DNA from: Ramlibacter sp. WS9
GTDB taxonomy: Bacteria; Pseudomonadota; Gammaproteobacteria; Burkholderiales; Burkholderiaceae_C
Reading direction: 5' to 3'
DNA: 64,000 nt
Assembly (NCBI RefSeq): GCF_003797765.1
Contig: NZ_RKMB01000001.1
Coordinates: forward strand, 496,001 to 560,000
The translations under genes and the position numbers were made by a program. This document shows positions 51,802 through 60,358 of the stretch, piece by piece. The notes beneath the pieces were generated by a model. That model was given only the letters and a program-made list of their open reading frames with translations, searched no databases and had not been told where the DNA came from. Position 1 is the stretch's first letter; the number at the start of each line of letters is the position of its first letter.

Positions 51802-53673
51802 ATGCGAACGAAAACACGCGCCCTGGCGGCAGTGGCGGCCACCGCCGCTGTCGCCGCCAGCCTCATCGGCGGCTGCAGCGGGAGTGATTCCGCGCCCTTC
51901 ACCGTCAAGATGATCGGCTTCAACGATTACCACGGCAACCTCGAGTCGCCAGGCACCTTCGGCGCCAGCACCGCCGTGCCCGCCGCTGACCGGCCGCCCG
52001 TCGGCGGCGCTGAATTCATGGCCGCGCACGTCGCCAAGCTCAAGGCGCAGAACCCGCTCAACGTGGTGGTCGGCGCCGGCGACTCCATCGGCGCCAGCCC
52101 GCTGATCTCGGCGCTCTTTCACGACGAGCCCGCCGTCGAAACGCTCAACCGCATCGGCTTGGAATTCAACTCCGTGGGCAACCACGAGTTCGACAAGGGC
52201 TCGGCCGAACTGCAGCGCCTGCAGAACGGCGGCTGCAAGACCACCGGCGGCGGCACCGACCCCAACAGCTGCAAGGGTGCCACGGTAGGCACGCCCGTGC
52301 CTTTTGAAGGCGCGAAGTTCAAGTGGCTCTCGGCCAACGTGCTTTCCACCGCCACCGGCAAGCCCCTGCTCGCGCCGTACGGCACCAAAGAATTCAACGG
52401 CGTGAAGGTCGCCTTCATCGGCATGACGCTCAAGGCCACGCCGACCATCGTCACGCCCACTGGCGTGGCCGGGCTGGAATTCAAGGACGAGGCCGACACC
52501 GTGAACGCGCTGGTGCCCGAGCTGCGCGCGCTGGGCATCGAGGCGATCGTCGTGCTGGTGCACGAGGGCGGCTTCCAGAGCGGCACGCTGTCGGACATCA
52601 ACGGCTGCGACGGCGCGCTGGCCGGCTCGGCGATCGCGGCCATCGTCAAGCGTCTCGACAACGCGGTCGATGCCGTCGTCAGCGGCCACACGCACGCCGC
52701 GTACAACTGCAAGCTGCCAAACGCGGCGGGACGCAACATCGCGGTCACCAGCGCGAGCTCGTTCGGGCGCGTGCTGAGCGACATCGACATGACCATCGAC
52801 CCAGGCACGCGCGACATCACCGCCGTGACGGCAACCAACCGGCTGGTGGTGCGCAACGACGCCACGGTCACGGCCAACGCGGCGGTGGCGGCGGTGGTCA
52901 ACGGCTACAAGGGCCTGGTGTCGCCGATCGCCAATTCGGTGATCGGCTCGATCACAGCCGACCTGCCCAACACGCGGGTCGACGCGGCCTGCAACATGCC
53001 GGCCGGCAACCTGATCGCCGACGCCATGCTCGCCGCCACGGCGCCGGCGACCTTCGGCCAGGCCCAGATCGCGCTGATGAACGGCGGCGGCGTGCGCAAC
53101 CCGGGGCTGACCTTCGCCTCCAGCGCGGCGGGCGAGGGCAACGGCAACGTCACGTACGGCGAGGCATTCACCACGCAGCCCTTCGGCAACAGCCTGGTCA
53201 CGATGACGCTGACCGCGCAGAACATCAAGGACGTGCTGGAAGAGCAGTTCGCGGCCTGCAAGGGCCAGTCGGCCACGGCCACGCGCGTGATGCTGCCTTC
53301 GGCAGGGTTCAAGTACACCTGGGACGGCGCGCAGGCCTGCAACGCGCGTGTCAGCAACGTCACGCTGCGCTCGGGCAGCACGGTGGAGACGCTGGTCGAC
53401 GCGAGCGGCGCGGTGCCCAATCCCACCAAGACCTATCGCGTGACCATGAACAACTTCATGGCCGATGGCGGCGACGGCTATTCCACCTTCCTGAAGGGCA
53501 CCAGCCGCCTGGGCGGCGCGCAGGACATCGACGCGCTGGTGGCCTACATGGCGCTGTTCAAGGCGCCGGCGGCGCCCTACGCGCCCAACGTCCACCCGAG
53601 CGATGCGGGCACGGCGCGCATCAACCGCACGGGCGGCACCGCCTGCCCGACCGGCGCCAACATCAACTCGTGA
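51802..53673 (+). CDS. 5'-nucleotidase/cyclic phosphodiesterase lipoprotein (UshA-like)
   Basis: A 623-aa envelope phosphoesterase. The signal ends LIGGC with lipidated Cys25. The calcineurin-like domain has FNDYHG (N41, D42, H44), GNHEFDKG and SGHTHAAY for the two-metal centre; the C-terminal 5'-nucleotidase domain includes NGGGVRNPG and the substrate-stacking region near YGEAF. It would release phosphate and nucleosides from extracellular nucleotides. A purine-rich GGGGAG site precedes the ATG. The next gene starts in a GTGA overlap, so the two proteins are made together. Confidence 0.92.
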   Translation: MRTKTRALAAVAATAAVAASLIGGCSGSDSAPFTVKMIGFNDYHGNLESPGTFGASTAVPAADRPPVGGAEFMAAHVAKLKAQNPLNVVVGAGDSIGASPLISALFHDEPAVETLNRIGLEFNSVGNHEFDKGSAELQRLQNGGCKTTGGGTDPNSCKGATVGTPVPFEGAKFKWLSANVLSTATGKPLLAPYGTKEFNGVKVAFIGMTLKATPTIVTPTGVAGLEFKDEADTVNALVPELRALGIEAIVVLVHEGGFQSGTLSDINGCDGALAGSAIAAIVKRLDNAVDAVVSGHTHAAYNCKLPNAAGRNIAVTSASSFGRVLSDIDMTIDPGTRDITAVTATNRLVVRNDATVTANAAVAAVVNGYKGLVSPIANSVIGSITADLPNTRVDAACNMPAGNLIADAMLAATAPATFGQAQIALMNGGGVRNPGLTFASSAAGEGNGNVTYGEAFTTQPFGNSLVTMTLTAQNIKDVLEEQFAACKGQSATATRVMLPSAGFKYTWDGAQACNARVSNVTLRSGSTVETLVDASGAVPNPTKTYRVTMNNFMADGGDGYSTFLKGTSRLGGAQDIDALVAYMALFKAPAAPYAPNVHPSDAGTARINRTGGTACPTGANINS

Positions 53674-54833
53674 AGCGCCGGTCCCTCGTTTACGCGTTGG
53701 CCGCGATGGCGGCGCCCATGGCGCGCGCGCAGCAGGCCGAGTCGGCGTCGCAGCAGCGCCTGCGCCAGGTCATGCAGCAGGCGCGGGACGGCGGTGCTGC
53801 CGCGCCGGTGCCGGCGGAGCGCTTGAAGCTGCGCGCCGACCTGCTGGCCGAAGGCGAGGCCGCGCTGGCGCGCGTGGACACCACGGCGGCGCTCTCGGCC
53901 TTCGAGCGCGCGGCGGTCATCCTCCACGCGGCCGATACCGAGATGGGGCTGGTGCGCACCTACATGCAGTCCGGCGAATACCGGCGCGCGCTGTCCTTCG
54001 GCGCGCACACGGCTGGCGCGCACCTGGACGCGATCGGCGGCACGGCCCTGTATGCGTGGCTGCTGCACGCCGGCGGGCAGGAAGGCATCGCCCGGCAACT
54101 GCTGGCGCAGGCGCGCGACCGGGCGCCGGGCCAGCCGCTGGCGGCCCAGGTGGAAGAGGCGCTGCGCGCTTCACCGCCGCGGCCGCTGGGTGCGATGCTG
54201 CAGCCGCCCGCCCGGCTGGCGCCGTACAGCCGGCCGCTCGATTTGCCCGCGCATGCCCGTGTGGTGGCCAGCGCCACGCTGGTGGGCAACGGCGCCGCCG
54301 CGCTGGTGCCGGCCGCGGCGCTGTCGCCGGGGCGGCGCTACTGGGTGCGCAACGGGCTGGGCCTGGTGAGCGCGGCCACCGCGGCACCCGCGGCGCGCGC
54401 CCACTGGCTCGCGCTCTTGAAGCTGGCCGACCCGCTGCCACGGTATCCCGTGATGCGCAGCGCGGCCGACGCTTTCCCCGGCAGCATCGCGTTCGCCGTC
54501 GAGTTCGCGGGCCAGCCCGATGCGGCGCCGGCCTGGCCTTTGCTCAAGTCCGGGTTCACCGGCGCGGCGCTGGACAACGCGGGGACGCGCGCACTCGGCG
54601 TGGAAATGGCGCCCGGCGGCTTGCGCGGTGGGCCGGTGTTCGATGCGAACGGCCTGCTCACCGGCATCGCGCTGTCGGCCCGCCCCGCCGACCTGCTTGT
54701 GCCGGTGTCGCGCCTGCAGCAGGCGTTCGGCGCCGACCTGTTCGCCGCGGCGCCCGCACGCGGCGCGCGGCAAGGTGTCGATGCGGTGTATGAGGCGGCG
54801 CTGGGCCCGACGCTGCAACTGCTGCGCGCCTGA
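53670..54833 (+). CDS. Exported TPR protein with degenerate trypsin-like domain
   Basis: A 387-aa protein starting with a GTG that overlaps the nucleotidase stop (GTGA). It has a signal peptide (VKRRSLVYALAAMAAPMARA) and a first half with TPR-like helices (residues ~55-165). The second half ends with GGLRGGPVFDANGLLTGIAL, which has the outline of a trypsin-like GNSGGPV-D-x-G-x-V-GI segment, but Arg stands where the nucleophile Ser is expected. It is therefore probably a non-catalytic scaffold or partner of the nucleotidase. I do not recognise the family. Confidence 0.72.
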   Translation: MKRRSLVYALAAMAAPMARAQQAESASQQRLRQVMQQARDGGAAAPVPAERLKLRADLLAEGEAALARVDTTAALSAFERAAVILHAADTEMGLVRTYMQSGEYRRALSFGAHTAGAHLDAIGGTALYAWLLHAGGQEGIARQLLAQARDRAPGQPLAAQVEEALRASPPRPLGAMLQPPARLAPYSRPLDLPAHARVVASATLVGNGAAALVPAAALSPGRRYWVRNGLGLVSAATAAPAARAHWLALLKLADPLPRYPVMRSAADAFPGSIAFAVEFAGQPDAAPAWPLLKSGFTGAALDNAGTRALGVEMAPGGLRGGPVFDANGLLTGIALSARPADLLVPVSRLQQAFGADLFAAAPARGARQGVDAVYEAALGPTLQLLRA

Positions 54834-54860
54834 CGCGCTGCCGCCCTCAGTAGCGCGGCC

Positions 54861-56066
54861 TCATGCGGGTGGCACCAGCGTTCCGCCGATCGCCGCATCG
54901 ACGCCGCGGTGGAACCGCAGCACCTCGTGCTCCAACCGCCCCATGTTCAGGTTCGTATTCGCGCCGCTCGCCAAACCGCGCTGGATCGCGGTCGCGCAGG
55001 CAATGTCTTCCTGCTGAAAAACCGTTTCCTCGATGAGGCGAAAGGTCTTCTCCCAATGCGGCACCCAGTCGTCGCCGGTGCGATCGGGCGGGATCAGCAT
55101 GGTGTGCACCCAGCGCACCGCGTCCGGCGCGGGCGAAAACATGCCGATCAGGCTCACGTAGTCGGGGTGCCAGATGACGAAGGTGTTCGGGAAGATCAGC
55201 TGGGTGGGCGTTGCCAGCTTGCACAGCGCGTAGCGGTCGCGCGGGGTATCGAACGCCTCCAATGCCTCGAAGGCCGCGCGCCGGATGGCAAGTGTGTCCT
55301 GGTGCGGGCCCGCGTGCATGTTCACGGTGAAGGCATCCGCGAAGAAGGGGTAGATCGTGTCGCGGTGCAGCACGCGGATGTGATAGCCCTCCAGGAACGC
55401 ATCGGCCGTGAGCTTCCAGTTGGCCGGATACACGTGGTCCACTTTGCGAAAGACTCTCATGTCAGCGAGGCCCAGCCAATCCAGGTGCGCGTCGAGCCCC
55501 GCCAGAAAGCCCGCCGCCGAAAACGCCGGGCCGGGCGTGCGCTTCACGAAGATCAGCCCGCCGGCTTCGGAGCAGGGCAGTTCCACCAGGTTGAGGGTGG
55601 CGGGGTCGAGCCCGTCGAAAGCATCGGCGTGAAGGCGATGCCGCAAGGCGCCGTCGAGTCCGTAAGTCCAGGCGTGGTACGGGCACACCAGCGTCTTGCA
55701 GGGTTTGGCCTTGGCGGGCTCCGGCCCGTCGCATTGGACGAGCGTCATGCCGCGGTGGCGGCAGACGTTGAAGAAGGCGCGCGCGAGGCCATCGGCTGAA
55801 CGGGTGATGACGATGGGCACGCCCAGCGCGTCGAACGGCAGCGCCGAGCCGGCCGGAACTTCGGAGCTGTGGGCCGCGACGATGGGCCATTGCGCGAAGA
55901 GCGCGTCCTGTTCCCGCTGCCAGTGCGCCGGGTCGGCGTAGCGGCTGGCCGGTACGGTGCCAGTCTCCGTCCCGGTCTCTCGCACGCCCGTGATGCGCGC
56001 CTGATCGAGACGTAGGACGAGGCCGGCCAAGGTGGCTGGCATGGAGGCGGGGGTCGTGTCGGTCAT
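54861..56066 (-). CDS. Rieske-type aromatic ring-hydroxylating oxygenase, alpha subunit
   Basis: A 401-aa oxygenase. The Rieske [2Fe-2S] centre has CRH in CRHRGMTLVQC and CPYHAWTYG; the spacing between the ligand pairs is 23 residues, longer than the usual 15-17. The mononuclear-iron domain carries the NWKLTADAFLEGYHIRVLH region (D and two His). No reductase or ferredoxin gene lies nearby. It is divergent from a TetR gene. Substrates of this subgroup range from aromatics to quaternary amines (carnitine/choline-type oxygenases look similar), so the substrate is left open. Confidence 0.9.
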   Translation of the reverse strand: MTDTTPASMPATLAGLVLRLDQARITGVRETGTETGTVPASRYADPAHWQREQDALFAQWPIVAAHSSEVPAGSALPFDALGVPIVITRSADGLARAFFNVCRHRGMTLVQCDGPEPAKAKPCKTLVCPYHAWTYGLDGALRHRLHADAFDGLDPATLNLVELPCSEAGGLIFVKRTPGPAFSAAGFLAGLDAHLDWLGLADMRVFRKVDHVYPANWKLTADAFLEGYHIRVLHRDTIYPFFADAFTVNMHAGPHQDTLAIRRAAFEALEAFDTPRDRYALCKLATPTQLIFPNTFVIWHPDYVSLIGMFSPAPDAVRWVHTMLIPPDRTGDDWVPHWEKTFRLIEETVFQQEDIACATAIQRGLASGANTNLNMGRLEHEVLRFHRGVDAAIGGTLVPPA

Positions 56067-56206
56067 GGTGTCACAAGCTTAGGAGCAATCGGTGCGCGAG
56101 GTGTTCGGCTTTGGCGCCGCTGGCGCAATCGCCCGCATTGCGGGTCGATGTTCAGGTTCGGCGCCTTGCACCGGCGCCCCGAAGGCGTGAAACTCCATGG
56201 GCCAGC

Positions 56207-56845
56207 ATGAACGCAACCCTCAAGCCCCGCCGGAAACCTTTGCAGCCGCGCGCCTGGATGACTTCCGGCGCGATCCAGGACGCGTTCTTGCAGCTGCTGG
56301 TCGCGAACGGCTATGAGAAGGTTTCCATGCGCGATATCGCCGGGCTCGCGGGCGTCGGCCTGGGCACGGTCTACCAGTACTTTCCGGGGAAGGACTCCAT
56401 CGCGGCGGTCACCATTCGCGGCCGCATGCGCAGGCTGGCCGCAGCCGAGAGAGCCGCGCCCGCTGCTGCCGGCGCACAGACGCTCGCCGAAACCGTGAGT
56501 GCCCTTGTGCAAACGCATGTCCGCAGCCTGCTCGGCCAACCTGCCGAATGGACGGCGATCCTGTTCCTGGAGCGGCGCATCTCATCGGAAGCGTCCTACC
56601 GCGAGCTGTACAAGGAATTCGTCCACGTGTTCCGAGATGCCTTCGTGGCGGCGGTGGACTGGTCCGCCGAGGAAGACGCCGAGCGCCACGCCTACAACGC
56701 TTTCTCGATGGTCGATGCCATGGCCAAGCACGCGCTGGCCGTGCAGGACGTGTGCCCGGACGCGGATCAACTGGTGGGCGATGTGGAATGCGCCGTCAAC
56801 GGCTATCTGGCTTTGGCGCTGCAAGCTCCGCAGCCGAAAACCTGA
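56207..56845 (+). CDS. TetR-family regulator
   Basis: A 212-aa TetR protein. Helix-turn-helix: IQDAFLQLLVANGYEKVSMRDIAGLAGVGLGTVYQYFPGKDSI (residues ~22-66). The ATG at 56207 follows a GC-rich divergent region of 140 bp with several inverted repeats, none outstanding. It is divergent from the Rieske oxygenase and is the natural candidate to regulate it. A small ABM-fold gene follows after 45 bp in the same direction. Confidence 0.9.
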   Translation: MNATLKPRRKPLQPRAWMTSGAIQDAFLQLLVANGYEKVSMRDIAGLAGVGLGTVYQYFPGKDSIAAVTIRGRMRRLAAAERAAPAAAGAQTLAETVSALVQTHVRSLLGQPAEWTAILFLERRISSEASYRELYKEFVHVFRDAFVAAVDWSAEEDAERHAYNAFSMVDAMAKHALAVQDVCPDADQLVGDVECAVNGYLALALQAPQPKT

Positions 56846-56890
56846 CCCCGCCGCATGCAGTACCATCGCGCCTTTTTCGCGAAGGCCGCC

Positions 56891-57232
56891 ATGTACTCAT
56901 CCACCTTCATCTTTGCGGCGGGCAACTACGACGATGAGTTTCATCGGCTGGACCAAGCCATCGCGGCGGCGGCGAAGTCGATCCCCGGCTATCTCGGCGA
57001 AGAGACGTGGGAGAACCAGGCGACGGGGTTGATCTCCAACGTGTACTACTGGGACTCGATGGAATCGCTGCAGGCACTCATGCAACATCCCACGCACCTG
57101 CAAGCGAAAGCAGCGCAAGCCAAATGGCTCAACGGCTACCAGGTCATCATCTCCGAGGTGCTTCGCACGTATGGGGATGGAAGGCTGGCGCATCCCGCAA
57201 GCCAGTTTGCAAAGACGCGCGAAGCGTCTTGA
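56891..57232 (+). CDS. Small ABM/dimeric alpha-beta barrel protein
   Basis: A 113-aa protein with the ABM (antibiotic biosynthesis monooxygenase-like) ferredoxin fold pattern: strand YSSTFIFAAG, helix FHRLDQAIAAAAKSIPGYLGEETWENQ, strand SNVYYWDSMESLQALMQHPTHLQAKAAQAKW. Members act as cofactor-free oxygenases or heme-degrading or small-molecule-binding proteins. ATG at 56891; an in-frame ATG at 56855 would lengthen the N-terminus unnaturally. It may belong with the TetR/Rieske unit. Its stop codon overlaps the promoter of the nitrilase operon. Confidence 0.8.
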   Translation: MYSSTFIFAAGNYDDEFHRLDQAIAAAAKSIPGYLGEETWENQATGLISNVYYWDSMESLQALMQHPTHLQAKAAQAKWLNGYQVIISEVLRTYGDGRLAHPASQFAKTREAS

Positions 57233-57257
57233 CACAGCTTTCGAAAGCGCCTAAATT
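57229..57257 (+). promoter_or_regulatory. Sigma-70 promoter of the nitrilase operon
   Basis: A perfect -35 box TTGACA (57229-57234), a 17-bp spacer and a -10-like TAAATT (57252-57257, 4 of 6 matches). Transcription would begin near 57264, giving a ~125-nt leader before the nitrilase ATG. Confidence 0.75.
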
Positions 57258-57263
57258 CCGCCC

Positions 57264-57389
57264 ACTGACAACGCGCTTCCGCAAGGAACCGGTTGTCCCT
57301 CAGCAGCATTGCTGACCACATAACGGCTATGAAAGCCCCTGATTTGCGCGAGAGCGCAGTCAGGGGCTTTTTTGTTTTTGGAGTTTCGA
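57264..57389 (+). promoter_or_regulatory. Structured attenuator leader of the nitrilase operon
   Basis: The leader can form: a stem GACAAC/GTTGTC (57267-57272 with 57292-57297) enclosing TTCC-GCAA-GGAA capped by a GNRA-type tetraloop; a hairpin TCAGCA-GCAT-TGCTGA (57300-57315); a small hairpin GGCT-ATGAA-AGCC (57325-57337) whose 3' arm overlaps the terminator's 5' arm; and the terminator itself. Mutually exclusive pairing of AGCC is the layout of an antiterminator switch. The operon's last visible gene is AmiC-like, so control by an AmiR-type ANTAR protein is possible; a ligand-binding riboswitch is the alternative. Confidence 0.65.
57332..57376 (+). terminator. Intrinsic terminator ahead of the nitrilase gene
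   Basis: Stem AAAGCCCCTGA (57332-57342) pairs with TCAGGGGCTTT (57360-57370); inside it TGCGC-GAGA-GCGCA forms a second perfect stem with a tetraloop. A T-rich run TTTTTTGTTTTT follows. It lies 14 bp before the nitrilase ATG, downstream of a good promoter, so it should act conditionally within the leader and not as the end of the preceding gene alone. Confidence 0.88.
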
Positions 57390-58286
57390 ATGTCGATCGA
57401 CAAGCCCTTGGGCGATGCGGATGCGTTCCCGGACATCACGGTGGCGGCCATCCAGATGGAGCCCGAGGTGGGACAGAAGGCGCGCAACCTGCAACGCTCG
57501 CTGCAACGCATCGAGCAGGCGGCGGCGCAAGGCGCGCAGATCATCGTGTTGCCTGAGCTGGCCAACACCGGCTATGTGTTCCGCAGCAGGCAGGAAGCCT
57601 TCTCGCTGGCCGAAGAAATCCCTTCCGGCGAAAGCGTCGCCGCCTGGATCGAAGCCGCGCGGGACTTGCGCGTTCACATCGTCGCGGGCATCTGCGAGCG
57701 GGCCGGCGACAGGCTGTACAACGCTGCCGTCACCATCGGCCCGCGGGGCCATCTCTCGACCTATCGCAAGTTGCACCTGTGGGGCGACGAGCACCTGTTC
57801 TTCGAGTCGGGCGACCTGGGCTTGCCCGTGCTCCACACCGAACATGGGCGCATCGCCTGCGTGATCTGCTACGACGGCTGGTTCCCCGAGGTCTATCGCC
57901 TGCTGGCAGTGCGCGGCGCGGACATCGTGTGCATGCCGACCAACTGGGTGCCCATGCGCGGTCAGGCCCCCGGAATGCCGGCCATGGCGAACACGCTGGC
58001 AATGGCCAATGCGCACAGCAACGGATTGAACATCGTCTGTGCGAACCGCGTGGGCGTGGAGCGTGGCCAGCCGTTCATCGGCCAGAGCGTCATCGTCGGC
58101 GCCGACGGTTGGCCACTGGCGGGGCCGGCCAGCGCGGACACGGAGGAAACGCTCTATGCGCGCATCAACCTCAAGCGCTCGCGCCAGGCGCGGCACCTGA
58201 ACGCATTCAACGACGTGCTTCGCGACCGGCGCGACGACGTCTACGACCCCATGCTGGGCACCGGGTGGCCTCTGCCCAGGCATTGA
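57390..58286 (+). CDS. Nitrilase-superfamily amidohydrolase
   Basis: A 298-aa carbon-nitrogen hydrolase with the Glu-Lys-Cys triad E56 (LPELANTGY), K127 (YRKLHLW) and C160 (VICYDGWFPE). It would hydrolyse an amide or carbamoyl compound to an acid and ammonia; the superfamily is mostly amidases rather than true nitrilases. The ATG at 57390 lies right after the leader terminator. It is the first gene of an operon with a complete ABC importer and an asparaginase, indicating nitrogen scavenging from amides. The exact substrate is unknown. Confidence 0.9.
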   Translation: MSIDKPLGDADAFPDITVAAIQMEPEVGQKARNLQRSLQRIEQAAAQGAQIIVLPELANTGYVFRSRQEAFSLAEEIPSGESVAAWIEAARDLRVHIVAGICERAGDRLYNAAVTIGPRGHLSTYRKLHLWGDEHLFFESGDLGLPVLHTEHGRIACVICYDGWFPEVYRLLAVRGADIVCMPTNWVPMRGQAPGMPAMANTLAMANAHSNGLNIVCANRVGVERGQPFIGQSVIVGADGWPLAGPASADTEETLYARINLKRSRQARHLNAFNDVLRDRRDDVYDPMLGTGWPLPRH

Positions 58287-58328
58287 CATTTCCCCAGCGC
58301 CCCCTTTCACTTCAACCAGGAGCCATTC

Positions 58329-59492
58329 ATGAGAAGCCTTCAATACATCGCCTCCCAGGGCTGCATCGCAATCGCCGCGCTGCTCGCCATTCACGCCCAT
58401 GCCGCCGATCCGATCAAGATCGGCGTGGCGGTGGGCCTGTCCGGTGCCAACAGCGTCATCGCACCCGCCGTCGTCCAGTCGTCGCAACTGGCGGTGGACG
58501 AGATCAACCAGGCCGGTGGCATCCTCGGGCGCAAGGTCGAGCTGGAGATCGTCGACGATGCATCAGGTGCCGTCGGCGCGCAAAAGGCCTTCGATACGCT
58601 GATCTTCCAGAAGAAGGTCAGCGCCATCATTGCGATGGAAACCAGCGCCGCGCGCAACGCCGCGCTGCCCATCGTCTCGCGCGGCAAGGTGCCCTATATC
58701 TACACGTCGTTCTACGAAGGGCGTTCGTGCAACAACTACATGTACGTCAACGGCTGGGTGCCCGAACAGCAGGTGGCGCCGGTGGTCGACTACCTGGCCA
58801 AGACCAAGGCGGCCAAGACATTCTTCCTGGTCGGGAGCGACTACTCCTTCGGCCGGGGCATGCTCGAGTACACGTCGAAGTACATCCAGAACTCCGGCGG
58901 CAAGGTGGTGGGTGAGGAATACCTGCCCATGGACGGCAGCGACTGGACAGCGGTCGTCTCCAAGATCCGCGCGGCCAAGCCGGATGCGCTGATCAGCTCC
59001 ACGGCGGGCGGCGCGCCCAATGTCTCGCTGGCCAAGCAGCTCAAGGCGGCTGGGCTCACGATGCCCTACGGCAACCTCGCGATCGACGAAGGCACGGCCA
59101 AGGCCATGGGCGACACGGCCACAGGCCAGCTCCTGTCGGCGTCATACCTCACGGGCATCGATACGCCGGAGAACCAGGGCTTCCTGAAGAAGATGATGGT
59201 GAAGTTCGGCGCCGACGTGAAAGCGCCCAACGAGCTGTCGGTGCCGCAGTACGAAGCCTTCTTCCTTTACAAGGCCGCCGTCGAAAAAGCCAAGTCCACA
59301 GATACCGACAAGGTCGTGAAGGCGCTGGCGGAGGCCACCTTCACCGGCCCGCGCGGCCTGGTGCAGATGAACAAGAGCCGGCACACGCCGCTCGCCATGC
59401 GGCTCGGCCAGGTGCGCTCCGACGGTTCCATCCGGATCCTGGAGACCTTCGCCAGTGTCGATCCGGGCGCGCAGTGCCCCAACATCAAGTAA
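58329..59492 (+). CDS. Periplasmic binding protein of the amide-type ABC importer
   Basis: A 387-aa binding protein with a Sec signal (ASQGCIAIAALLAIHAHA). LivK-fold motifs: IKIGVAVGLSGANSVIAPAVV, DEINQAGGILGRKVELEIVDD, YSFGRGML. It follows the nitrilase by 42 bp with CAGGAG before the ATG, and is followed by the permease and ATPase genes. Presumably it binds the amide or amino-acid amide that the nitrilase and asparaginase hydrolyse. Confidence 0.9.
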   Translation: MRSLQYIASQGCIAIAALLAIHAHAADPIKIGVAVGLSGANSVIAPAVVQSSQLAVDEINQAGGILGRKVELEIVDDASGAVGAQKAFDTLIFQKKVSAIIAMETSAARNAALPIVSRGKVPYIYTSFYEGRSCNNYMYVNGWVPEQQVAPVVDYLAKTKAAKTFFLVGSDYSFGRGMLEYTSKYIQNSGGKVVGEEYLPMDGSDWTAVVSKIRAAKPDALISSTAGGAPNVSLAKQLKAAGLTMPYGNLAIDEGTAKAMGDTATGQLLSASYLTGIDTPENQGFLKKMMVKFGADVKAPNELSVPQYEAFFLYKAAVEKAKSTDTDKVVKALAEATFTGPRGLVQMNKSRHTPLAMRLGQVRSDGSIRILETFASVDPGAQCPNIK

Positions 59493-59524
59493 GACGGAAT
59501 ACGCATGGCTAGCCGGAGACGCAT

Positions 59525-60358
59525 ATGGCCCTGATACTGGATTTTTTGACGACGGCCGCCATGCTGTTCATCGTGACCGCGGGGCTGACGATGATCTTCG
59601 GCGTGATGAAGATCGTCAACTTCGCGCACGCTGCATTGCTTACGCTCGGCGGCTACGTGGCCTTCACCGTCACGCAGCTCGGGCTCGATCCGTGGTGGAG
59701 CTGGCCGCTGTCGCTTGTCTGCGGCGCGGTGGTGGGCATGGCCGTCGAACTGCTCATCGTGCGCCCGCTGTACAAGCGGCCCCTCGACGCCATCCTGGCG
59801 ACCTGGGGCCTGGGCATCGTCATCGGGCAGCTGATCGTCATGGCCTTCGGACGTGACATCAAGTTCGCCGGTGCGCCGCTGCAGGGCACATGGTCGCTGG
59901 GTGGCATCGACTACTCGGCGTACCGGCTGCTGCTGATCCCGCTCGCGCTCGGCTTGTGCCTCGCGCTGCACGCCTTGCTGAACGGGACGCGCTTCGGCGT
60001 GAAGACGCGGGCCGTCATCATGAACGAAGAACTCGCGAGCAGCCTGGGCATCAATTCCGCGCTGGTGCGCTTCGCGACGTTCAGCGTCGGCGCCGGCCTG
60101 GGCACGTTCGCGGGCACGGTCATCACGCCGCTGTCGAGCCTCGACCCGATGATGGGCGTGCCCTGGCTCGTGAGCGCCTTCATGCTCGTCATGGTGGCCG
60201 GCCATTCCGCCAGCAGCCTGCTTCTGACGTGCGCCGTGTTCGGGGCCTGCCAGGTGCTCGTCAGCACCTACACCAGCCCGGTGCTCGGTGGCTTGACCAT
60301 TGCGCTGCTGGCCGCCATCACCCTGCGCATCCGCCCCAAGGGATTTGCCCGTGACTGA
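59525..60358 (+). CDS. ABC transporter permease (LivH-like)
   Basis: A 277-aa membrane protein with about eight transmembrane segments; FGVMKIVNFAHAALLTLGGYVAF at the N-terminus and GVKTRAVIMNEELASSLGINSALV in the cytoplasmic loop are LivH/UrtB hallmarks. Its 3' end overlaps the GTG of the fused permease-ATPase by eight bases. Confidence 0.9.
   Translation: MALILDFLTTAAMLFIVTAGLTMIFGVMKIVNFAHAALLTLGGYVAFTVTQLGLDPWWSWPLSLVCGAVVGMAVELLIVRPLYKRPLDAILATWGLGIVIGQLIVMAFGRDIKFAGAPLQGTWSLGGIDYSAYRLLLIPLALGLCLALHALLNGTRFGVKTRAVIMNEELASSLGINSALVRFATFSVGAGLGTFAGTVITPLSSLDPMMGVPWLVSAFMLVMVAGHSASSLLLTCAVFGACQVLVSTYTSPVLGGLTIALLAAITLRIRPKGFARD

Noticed and set aside
56110..56185. Several GC-rich inverted repeats between the Rieske and TetR genes
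   Set aside because: GGCGCC is self-complementary and expected often at this GC content; no single dyad stands out as an operator.
57300..57337. Exact ANTAR dual-hexaloop motif in the nitrilase leader
   Set aside because: Two adjacent hairpins exist but their loops do not show the conserved A and G positions of the published motif; only a general antitermination layout is claimed.
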